From positions 62,001 to 126,000 of the forward strand of contig CACZCZ010000001.1 of assembly GCA_902779845.1 (NCBI GenBank): 64,000 nt of DNA, given 5' to 3'. Below the pieces are notes generated by a model that searched no databases, had not been told where the DNA came from, and saw only the letters and a list, made by a program, of their open reading frames with translations. How positions within the stretch are numbered: the stretch's first letter is position 1; each line of letters starts with the position of its first letter. The DNA is from an uncultured Bacteroidales bacterium (GTDB lineage: Bacteria > Bacteroidota > Bacteroidia > Bacteroidales > Bacteroidaceae). The position numbers were made by a program, and so were the translations under genes. Shown piece by piece: positions 39,099-49,900 of this stretch.

Positions 39099-40910
39099 AT
39101 GCAGATAGAGACAACGCTCACAGCGGCGATACAGGCGGCCGTCAAGTCCCTCTATGGACAGGACGTGCCTGAGAAGATGGTGCAACTGAGCGCCACGAAG
39201 AAGGAGTTCGAGGGTCACCTGACGCTCGTCGTGTTCCCCTTCCTGAAGATGAGCCGCAAGGCTCCCGAGGCTACGGCCCAGGAGATTGGTGAATACCTCA
39301 CAGCGAACTTACCCGAAGTGGTAGCGCGCTTTAATGTCATCAAAGGCTTCCTCAACATGGTCATCGCCGATGCCTGCTGGGTCAGCCTACTGGCTGATAT
39401 CCAACAGGACGCGAACTATGGTCTGAAGCCCGTGACCGATCAGTCACCGCTCGTGATGATCGAGTACTCCTCTCCCAATACCAATAAGCCCCTGCACCTG
39501 GGCCACGTGCGCAACAACCTGCTCGGATGGGCGCTGGCAAAAGTCATGGAGGCCAACGGCAACCGCGTCGTGAAGACAAACATCGTCAACGACCGCGGCA
39601 TACACATCTGCAAGTCGATGCTGGCATGGCTGAAGTGGGGCAACGGCGCCACACCCGAAAGCACGGGCAAGAAGGGCGACCACCTTATCGGAGACTACTA
39701 CGTGGCATTTGACAAGCATTTCCGTGCCGAACGCCAAGAACTGATGGATAAGTTCATGGCTGAAGGCATGGACGAGGAAGCCGCCAAGGAACGTGCCGAG
39801 AAGGAGAGCCCGCTGATGCAGGAGGCTCGTGCCATGCTCGTCAAGTGGGAGCAGAACGACCCCGAGGTGCGCGCGCTGTGGAAGAAGATGAACGACTGGG
39901 TGTATGCCGGCTTCGACGAGACCTACAAGGCACTCGGCGTGGGCTTCGACAAGATCTACTACGAGAGCCAGACCTATCTCGAGGGCAAGGACAAGGTGAT
40001 GGAAGGTCTCGACAAAGGTTTCTTCTACCGCCGCGAGGATGGCTCGGTGTGGGCAGACCTCACGAAGGAAGGCCTCGACGAGAAGTTGCTGCTGCGCGCC
40101 GATGGTACCAGTGTCTATATGACGCAGGACATCGGCACCGCCAAGCTGCGCTTCCAGGACTTCCCCATCGACAAGATGATCTATGTCGTGGGCAACGAGC
40201 AGAACTACCACTTCCAGGTGCTCAGCATCCTCTTGGACAAGCTGGGCTTCAAGTGGGGCAAGGACCTCGTGCATTTCTCCTACGGCATGGTGGAGCTCCC
40301 CAACGGCAAGATGAAGTCGCGCGAGGGCACCGTCGTGGATGCCGACGACCTCATCGCCAAGATGATCGAGGATGCCCGCGAGATGAGCAAGGATAAAGTG
40401 AACAAGCTCGACAACCTCACGGAGGACGAAGCCCAGGAGATAGCGCGCATCGTAGGTATGGGCGCCCTGAAATACTTCATCCTCAAAGTCGATGCCCGCA
40501 AGAACATGCTCTTCAACCCCGAAGAAAGTATCGACTTCAACGGCAACACCGGCCCCTTCATCCAATACACCTACGCCCGCATCCGCAGCATTCTCAGAAA
40601 AACAACAGAAGCCCCCTCGGGGGCCGTAGGGGGGGCCACGCTCTCTCCGAAGGAAATCTCCCTCATCCAGCAGCTCGCCGCCTTCGGCGCCGCAGTGCAG
40701 CAGGCAGGCACGGACTACAATGTCAGCGTCATCGCCAACTACTGCTATGACCTGGCCAAGGAGTTCAACGGCTTCTACCACGACTACCAGATCTTGAAGG
40801 AGCCCGATGAGCAGAAGCGCGCCGTCCGCCTCGCCCTCTGCGAAGCTGTCGCCAAGGTCATCAAGACCGGCATGGGACTGCTGGGCATCGAGGTGCCGGA
40901 GCGCATGTAG
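39099..40910 (+). CDS. argS: Arginyl-tRNA synthetase
   Basis: 603 residues. Class I: the HIGH motif is HLGHVRNN within YSSPNTNKPLHLGHVRNN, and a KMSKS-like site reads GKMKSREGTVVDADDL. The N-terminal Add-1 domain starts MQIETTLTAAIQAAVKSLYG. Near residue 508, EAPSGAVGGATLSPKE is encoded by a GC-rich repeat (40611-40643) that sits at the junction of the catalytic and anticodon-binding parts without breaking the frame. The start at 39099 lies after the promoter. The giant secreted protein gene follows after 68 bases. Confidence 0.96.
   Translation: MQIETTLTAAIQAAVKSLYGQDVPEKMVQLSATKKEFEGHLTLVVFPFLKMSRKAPEATAQEIGEYLTANLPEVVARFNVIKGFLNMVIADACWVSLLADIQQDANYGLKPVTDQSPLVMIEYSSPNTNKPLHLGHVRNNLLGWALAKVMEANGNRVVKTNIVNDRGIHICKSMLAWLKWGNGATPESTGKKGDHLIGDYYVAFDKHFRAERQELMDKFMAEGMDEEAAKERAEKESPLMQEARAMLVKWEQNDPEVRALWKKMNDWVYAGFDETYKALGVGFDKIYYESQTYLEGKDKVMEGLDKGFFYRREDGSVWADLTKEGLDEKLLLRADGTSVYMTQDIGTAKLRFQDFPIDKMIYVVGNEQNYHFQVLSILLDKLGFKWGKDLVHFSYGMVELPNGKMKSREGTVVDADDLIAKMIEDAREMSKDKVNKLDNLTEDEAQEIARIVGMGALKYFILKVDARKNMLFNPEESIDFNGNTGPFIQYTYARIRSILRKTTEAPSGAVGGATLSPKEISLIQQLAAFGAAVQQAGTDYNVSVIANYCYDLAKEFNGFYHDYQILKEPDEQKRAVRLALCEAVAKVIKTGMGLLGIEVPERM
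40611..40643 (+). repeat. GC-rich repeat inside argS
   Basis: GCCCCCTCGGGGGCCGTAGG leads the copy, then a further GGGGG run. It matches the plan CCCCCT-loop-GGGGGC-NNN-GGGGGC seen twice in the next gene. Read in frame as APSGAVGGA. Confidence 0.85.
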
Positions 40911-40978
40911 TCAAGGCCGGCATTGTCATTTGCCTCGCCCAAACATCATTACCAACCGAACTAACAAACCTTATCATT

Positions 40979-43900
40979 ATGAAAACCGCAAACACAAAGC
41001 ATCACACCCCCCTTCAGGGGGCGTGGGGGCTTTCAACACTCCCCTTCAGGGGGCTTGGGGGCCTCCTCGTATTCTTCTTATCCCTCTTCTCCCCTGCTCA
41101 GGCGAATGATTATCTCGAGGTGCAGAGCCACTATTCCATTTATTCGTCTGGCCGCGACGCCATCCACGTGAAGGTGCCCATTTGGGCCTATGGCCGCATC
41201 AATAACTACTATCTGGCCGATTCCACCGCCCTCTGGTTCTCGCTCACCAGCAACGAAAAGGTGAAACAAGTGGCAGTCCAGTTTCGTGCCGACCGCCAGG
41301 GAAGTAATATTGATGATGATGGCAAGGGTAGTGGCGAGGTATTCGTTCATCCAGCCATGGGAACGATTGTCATCACCAACACCTACGATGGTGTGACACA
41401 ACAAGTTAATGAGGGCGAAGGATGGACAAAGTTCCTGGTCAAGCAAGGCACCGTCAACGACTGCTCACAACTCACCACCTTGGAGTTCGACTGGTATCCC
41501 CCCGAGCAGCTGAACGGCAAGCAGTTCAAGCTGGGGCTGTATCTGACCATCAACAAATACTCACCCAATGTGATGTTCGATGACAAGGAATTCGCCTTCC
41601 CCACCGTCTTCACCGGCGGCGACAACCTGGCGGCGCCTCAGCTCTATACGCCTTACCTCTATGTCATCAACGAGGAAGGCAACGCTGGATTCGGACTGGC
41701 TGCAGTCCCTTATGTCACCTTCCAGACTCCTGTCAGCTATGCCACGTCTCTTGACCCCATGCGCCAGGTCAACACCTCCTCGCGCTCAGGCAGCATATTC
41801 GTCAATACCAGGGACACTGTGCAGCCAAACTTTACCGCTGATTTCATGGTCTATCGAGATGAGGCATTAGGCACTAAGAGCAAGGTCACCACCTCGCCCG
41901 TTGATGTGCCGGCCTACCACCGCATCTACGATCTTCAGGCCACTGAGCAGAAAGACGAGTCTGGCAGCCTCACCGGAGCCAACACCATCAGCTGGATGGT
42001 ACGCTCTCCCTCGGCAAAGGACTTGGTGGAGAACGACTATTTTGAGGTACAACGTGCATTCAAAAGCGACTACTCTGACGCACAAACGTTGGATGTCATC
42101 GCTATGCAACGCGGAGGCACAGGCGAGTACTCATACACCGACAACAGCCGCACAGAATGGAAAGACCGACGTACTGAAACAGACACCCTGAATGTCAATT
42201 ATGAGGTCTCTGATGACAACTATATCTTGACCGATGCCGATGGCACCAAGCTCTACAGGATGAAGCTGAAGCTGACTGCCAAGAACTGCATCATGCCAGC
42301 CCAGCCCGTCTATTACCGTGTGCGCCGTGCCTCATCCGCCGTGTGGGGATGGGACCATGAGTTCGCCGGCACCACCCAAGTCTATCGCCACAACTATTTG
42401 GCCCCCCTGGCAACAAACCAGACAGAATACACCCTCGACAACGACTTTGCCAATAACCGTAAGGTTCATTTCAACCTGAAGATTGATAACGCTGATGTCA
42501 CCTATCAGCCTGTGCCCATAGAGGACTGCGTTTTGGAGTATATACTGAGCCGTTCCTTGTCCGACACGGCCACGATTGTATTCCGTGTGGCTGACACGCT
42601 CATGCACTCCGTCAAAATGATTCAGGCTCAGATATATCGCAAGGGCTCACCGCGCACCTTGGTTGACAGCTACACCCTCCATGCAGGAGAAAACATCGTG
42701 AAAGTTCCTTTGGGCAACGAATTGACCTTCTTGATCACACCTCTCGACGGTGCCCTCTTCAAGAACAGCGAAACTCCTGTCTATACCAGTTTCTGGGAAA
42801 TCAATGACGACAACTCCTACCAGTGGAACGGCTACCGCATACATCTCGGTATCCGGAACAGCGAGACACTCCCCAACGGGAAGAAAAACTATGATTTGTC
42901 GTGGGTCGGCTACAACGGCGTACCCTTTGAACGGGAACATGCAGAAAAACGATGGGCTGAGGTGCAGGACAAAGTGAAACAGCAGCTCTACGCCTCCCTC
43001 TTCGGCACTGTACAAGCTCCTGTGTTCGGCAAGTGCCTGTGGGACCGCACAGCAAAACTTATCCTGACGCGCCACCATGTGGAGACAGGAGAGAGTCTGG
43101 ACATTATCGTTCCACAAGACAGCATACAGCGCCAAAGTGATGGTTCGTGGATGGCTCATGTCACCGACGTGGCGGCATCACCATGTACACATTATAAGTA
43201 TAGTGTCCGAATAGATGAGAGTGATGCCGACCTGCACGTCAGCAACCCCATACAACTCCTTCCCATAGATATCAACGGCCCTGAGCTTTATTTCAACGAG
43301 GCAGCCCGCATACAACAGTTCACAGCCTCTCAGGGCGCCACAGAGGGGACGCTCGTCAACAGCGTACGACTCACGTGGCAGGCATCGTCCACCGCAGTAG
43401 ATGACTACGTGCTCTGCCGTGTTCAGAAAGGTTCCGACCAAGTGCCAGATACCTTGGTGGTAACCACCGATAACGCCTACACCGATAACGATGCCCTCCC
43501 CGGTGTACACTACGAATATACCGTCATCGCCCGTTATGCCTGCAATGGTATCGCCTCTGTCAACAGTGCCACTGCAGAGGGATGGCGCACTCCTTTGGGA
43601 AGAATAACCGGTCGTGTGATGCTCGCCGACAATAGTGGCCAAAAAGGGGTTACCGTAGCCCTGTCAAAGGATGGAGCAGTTATCCGGCAGATGACCACCG
43701 ACGCTACAGGCGAATATGTATTTGAGGATGTGGAATATGACCTGCAAAAAGGAACATCCTTCGTCATAACACCCACCGCCCAATACGGTCAGTTCAGCTA
43801 CAACAACAGCAGTGCCGCCTCGGCCACCGTGGTTCTCGCGAGAGAGAACGCCCTCGTGACGAACCTTGATTTCGTGAATACACAAGCCTACCGCCTCACG

Positions 43901-46900
43901 GGTCGCGCACTCTACAAACAATCTACCATCCCAGTGGCTGATGCCCTCTTCCTGCTAAACGGCGACACCATTTGCCGTGGTGGACAGCCTGTGCGAACAG
44001 CCACCGACGGTAGCTTTGAGCTGTTGGTGCCTCGTCAGCCTGTGACATTGCAGATAGCCAAGCAGCACCACGACTTCGAGGGGGAAGGAATGCTGGAGAT
44101 TGATGGCAGCACGACCTTCACGCCTACTAAACCCATTGACGGCATACGCTTCTATGACCTCACGAAAGTGCGACTCATCGGACGTGTGGCCGGTGGCACG
44201 GCACAGCAAGCACTTAAGCGAGGGTTCGGACTTGGACGCAACAATCTGGGTGATGACCTGAAACTGGTGCTGATGCTGGAAGGCGACAACACGGCCCACA
44301 TCGTTCATGATCCCGCAGATCTCACGCGTGATACCTTGATGCAGACGGTCGTCCAAAACGGCACCACAAGCACGTTGTTTGAACAGAAGCGCATCACCAT
44401 CCACCCCGACCCCACAACAGGAGAATATGCCGCAGACCTCTTCCCCGTGAAATACAAGGTCGTTCAGGCCACGGCCAAGGGCTACGCCACGCTCTTCCCG
44501 ACGGGTGTGGGCAGCGAGACCTTCGACCTCTCCAATGCTCCTCTTGTCCTTCACCACGACACGCTGGATACTATGACCATCACCTACAATGCTGTCTATG
44601 ATCGCATTTACCGTGCTCCCATACAGGTGGCGATGACACAGGTTCAGTATGGCGTCGATTGTGCAGGTCTGGGCGAGAAGTCGTTAGAACTCTCCTCTAT
44701 GACAGGCAAGGGTGACGACATCCCCGCGTACAGTGTGCAGGATGACGGCAGTGTCAACTATCTATTGAGCTATCCTGTTTTCAGGGCAGGCCAGAAATAT
44801 CAATTCACGCTCTCTGCCTTTGAAGACTACCGTTATAACAACTCTGTATCCGGGCGGCTCGACCGCGTCGCTCAACGCGGTGGAAATGTTATTGTACGCA
44901 ATGGCATGGAAAGCGCCACACACCACCAGACATACGTGCTGGATAGCGAAGGCAAGAACAAAAATGTCTTTCTCGAAATAAAAGACATCGACTACGCCAA
45001 CAGTGGCACACATGCCCTGCGCACCGTCACTACCGCCTTGGAGGTGGAAGGTAGCTATGTGGAGACTGGCGGTTTCCAAGCTTTTATCTGCGGTTTCAAG
45101 TTAGAACCCAATGACCTTCACTCCACAGATGCCGATGTCGTACTCCTCGACGTCGTCCGCGACCCGGGAGGTATGAATAGTAGCGCATGGTTGGAATCCG
45201 GCACCACCTATAAGTATGCTTATAAAGAAAGCTATCATTGGGAAGCTGGTTTGAAGATTGAACCCAAATATGGATTGAATGTGACGCAGGACATAGGTCT
45301 CGTGACAGCGCCCTTGGGCGCAGGCTCGTATATCGGTAGCACTTACAATACGAGCAAGCAACTCAGCCTAACCATTCCCATTGTGCATGAGTGGAAATGG
45401 GGATATACCTATTCCTATGACTTCACAACCACCGACCGCATCAGCACTTCATCGTCTTATTCCAACGTCGGACGGAATGCCGATGTCTTCCTGGGTACTA
45501 CGACGAGTATGTTGAGCGGTAAGGTGCAGAGTGTCAGCCTCATCAGCGACAGTCTGTGGCAGGCACGCCAGCCGGCCTACCGCGCCGGTACGCTCAAGCT
45601 GCTGGCACAAGGCACCGGCGCCGACGGCCATAGATACTACCTTGTTAAGGGACAGAAGGTGGCACTGGGCACCCGCATCGACAACACATTTGTCTATACG
45701 CAGGCATATATTCTGAACACCCTTATCCCCAACCTGGCCAAGGAGAGGCAGGATAAATTGGAAGTCTTTGCCGATTCGGTAGCAGCCCAGCAGGCGGCCG
45801 ACGCTCGCGATGAGGCTGTCTATTGGGAATTGACATCAGATGATGTCAGCCTACGCGATACGCTGAAGGCAGAAAGCTACAAGATGGTGGTGCCGCAGAA
45901 GACCGACAAGGTGTTCACCAACGAGATAGCTGCGCTCGACAATATGATCTTCAAGTGGCTCACTATCCTCTATCAGAACGAGAAGGAGAAGGTGATAGCA
46001 CGCATGTCGGGTCAGAAGTTGGGAACCTGGTCTGTGAGTGGCGGCACGAGTATCACGCATTCTGACTCTTATACTGCAACAGCGGGCTACAATGAGATGC
46101 CGCAGGGTTGGGGTCTCGTTCAGTATGAGGCCCAGTCGTTTGGCGTTGACGCCGGCAAGCAACTCCTTTCACAACTGTCAGAGATTTGTGAATTTTGGAG
46201 TGAGCGCGGAGATCAGAGAATCGGTTCTTCGGTGAGCAAGGTGTTGGAGCAGTATCTCAATGACAAGCTGTTCGACGAGAACTTCAATTTAGTGAATCAG
46301 AAAGAGCCGAAATCTCCCTTGGAGCTGGGCACCGTCAGCAATGTGTCGAAATGGTCATGCAGCATTATTCCTGTCTTAAGTTACGACTCCGACGACAACC
46401 TCAGTAAGGATAAAACCATTTCGCGAAAGACAGGTTTCACCATCACTCCTGATCCGCATGGTGACATGACCATCAGTGTCTATCGTTCCCGAACGGACCA
46501 GATGTGGAAATCATCCACTGACAATATTCGCGACAATGTGGACATGATTGACGAAGACCTGCTTTATGGCAGCTATGTTTTCTACACCGAGGAAGGCACC
46601 ACCTATTGTCCCCATGAGGCTGAGGAGCGCACCCTGTTCTATAACAAAGGCACGCTGTTGAACAACGATACGCGCTATGCCACCAAGCCCGAGATGTCGG
46701 CAGATACCTACGAGCAGGTCAATGTCCCCGCCGACAAAGCCGCCATCTTCCACCTGACGCTGATGAACAATGGTCAGGAGGAATCCGGCAAGGCTGCCGA
46801 CGGTGAGCTCATGACACTCATGTTGGCCAATGGAAATGCCCATGGTGCCGTGCTGACCATTGACGGCCAGAATCTGGCTGCCGGCTATCAACTCTACATC

Positions 46901-49900
46901 AAAACGGGTGAAGCCTTGGAGAAGACATTGATGGTCTCGCGCGGTATTGCCGATGACTACGATGACCTTGAGCTCCTTCTCTCCCTCGATGATTGTCCCA
47001 AGATATATACCACGTTGAAATTGTCGGTCCACTACCTGCCCGTCAGCTGCGATGTAGCCATCACCCAACCTCGCGACAAATGGATCATGAACACTCTGTC
47101 ATCGCAAGATTCCATTGGCTATTACCTGCCAGTCACCATCGACGGCTTCGATGTGAACCACAAGAACTTCGACCATATAGAGTTCCAGTATAAGCTCACC
47201 ACAGAGAATGATGATGCATGGGTGAATCAGTGTTCGTTCTTTGCCAACGACTCCCTCTACGCTTTAGCCACGGGCAACAAGGCCATGATAGAGAACGGTC
47301 GCATCGCTCCGTTCCGCTTCTATGGCCATGGTGATCCCAAAGAACTCAACTACGATTTGCGTGCCGTCTCCTTCTGCCGCCACGGCTCCGGCTTCGTCAG
47401 CAAGTCGTCTGCCATCGTCAGCGGCACCAAGGACACACGTCCGCCTGTGCTGTTTGGTAAGCCTCAACCCGCCGACGGCATCCTGACACTTTCGAATGAC
47501 ATCCGCCTGCGTTTCTCGGAAGCCATAGCAGGCAACTGGCTGGATGAGGACAACAACTTCCAGTTGCAGGGCGTCACCAACTCAACAGGCATCACATCAT
47601 CATCGTCGCTCTTCTTCCCTGGTACGGAAAGTCAGTATGCCTCCTCGGAGGCGCTGCGCGGATTAGCGATTACGGACCTGACCGTGGACATGATGATCCG
47701 ACCGGCAGAGACCGGAAGGGAGATGACACTCTTTGCTCACGGCGACGACCTCTGTTCGCTGGAGTTCGCACTTACCGCAGACCAACGTCTGCAAGCAATC
47801 CTGAAGGAAGAAGACAAGACACCTGTTGTCCTTCGCTCAAAACCTATGTCAACGCTCTCCACAACGGATTTCACCCGTGTGATGATGGTTTACAACTTTG
47901 ACGATAATGCCATCAGATTCTATGCCGGAACGAGTGATATAACAGAAGATTCACAAGTCCGCCCCTGGATGTTGCAGAATATGGCAAATCCCATTGTCAT
48001 CGGCAATAGCCTGGATGGCACGAATCCCTTCCACGGCAACATGACGGAGGTGCGTATCTGGACCAAGCCATTGACTCCGGATGAGATTGCAAACACCCAC
48101 CAGCGGCGGTTGACGGGGTATGAATATGAACTGATGGACTACTATCCTATGAACGAGGGCAGTGGCACGATAGTAGCAGACATGGCGTCAGGTGCTTCGC
48201 TTACCTGCAGAGAGCTGAACTGGAACAATCCACAGGGCATCTCGCTCGTCCTCGATGGTGAACAAGCACTCCTGCAGCCCGAACGCATCTCGCGTACAGC
48301 GGCCGATGACTACACACTGATGTTTTGGCTGCGTTCGACAAATTCACCCACAGATTCGGTAGCACTTTTCACCACCTATATGGGCGACTCGATAACCATG
48401 CAGTTGGGAATTGAGGCAGAGCGCCTTGCCTTCCGGCAGGATGATGTGAGCGTCAGCAGCGTTGCAAATATCACTAATGGACAGTGGCACCACCTGACAC
48501 TCACCATCAGCAAGACCTACAACACGGGTAATCTCTATCTCAATGGTGAACTCCTGCAGACCTTTGCCGTGAACAGTCTCAAAGGACTGACAGGCTCACG
48601 CATGGCGCTGGGCGGCGGACTAAAAGGCAATATCGATGACTTCTGCCTCTTTGAGCAGGCCCTCCCGTCAGCTCTTGTGCGCGAGTTTGACAGCGTGACA
48701 CCTAATGGCGATGAGATGGGTCTCACAGCACTGCTCACCTTCTCAGAGATGCGGCGCAACCAAAACAATATTCCGGAACTTGTCTTCTCCGTCACAGACC
48801 AGCGCATCTTCCGGGATGCCGAGGGGAAGAGAGTGAAAAAAGACGTACCCCTGATGATTGGCATCGATGAGACCCATGCAGACAAGAAGAACTATGCCCC
48901 CGTGCGCGACAGGGGACAGCTGTCCAATCTCAACTTCACATGGACCTACCACGACGAGGAACTGCTCATCAACCTCAAGATGCAAGACAGGGAAATCAAC
49001 AAACGCACGCTTTATCTCACCGTGCGTGATGTGGAAGACCTCAACGGCAACCGCCTGGCTTCGCCGGCCACATGGACTGTCTATGCCGACCTCAACAGTA
49101 TTATCTGGCAGACGCGAAGACACGCGGTGACCATCAACAACAACCAGGAGGACTACTCCTTCAAGATGGACATCTGCAACACCACAGGCATGACACGCCA
49201 GTACACCATCAACAACCTGCCGACATGGCTTACTGTGACACCTGCACAGGGCACCTTGGAAGCCGAGGAGGAGGCCAGCGTCACCTTCACCGTCAAGAAA
49301 GGACTCATGCCGCGTCTGTACAACACCGTCGTCTATCTCACCGATGATTTGGATCTCTCCGAGTCGCTGAGCTTAGACATCGACGTGAAGAACGAGTGCC
49401 CCTGGGGGCAGATAGATACCCGCCTCTATGAGAGCAACATGTCCCTGCGCGCACAAGTGTTCATTGATAAGGACGGCACAGAGATGATTGACACCGATGC
49501 AAAAGACATTGTGGGAATCACCATGAACGGCGAACTCGTAGGCACGGGCACCGTTAGCAGCGAAGACCTCACACGCGGATTTGTCTATATCACCGTCTAT
49601 GGCAAGCAGTCGTTCAATGGCAAGCTGCTCACCGCATGGCTGTGGCGCTCTTCTACAGGCAAGACGATGAGGCTCGCCACCGAGGAACCGCTGCGATTCA
49701 ATAATGGCGGCACACTGGGCTGTCCGCCGTCACAGCCACTGCGCCTCACAGCCACAGAAGGCATCATGCAGACCATCCATCTCGACAAAGGGTGGACATG
49801 GACATCATTCTTCGTGAAGCCGCAGGCGCAGGGCGTCATCAACAACGTCCTGTTCAGCAGTGATGAGTTCACGCCAAATGATGAGATCAAGAGTCCTGCC

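Noticed and set aside
39444..40781. Open frame of 445 codons opposite argS
   Set aside because: Antisense to a conserved synthetase and without recognisable motifs; treated as a shadow.
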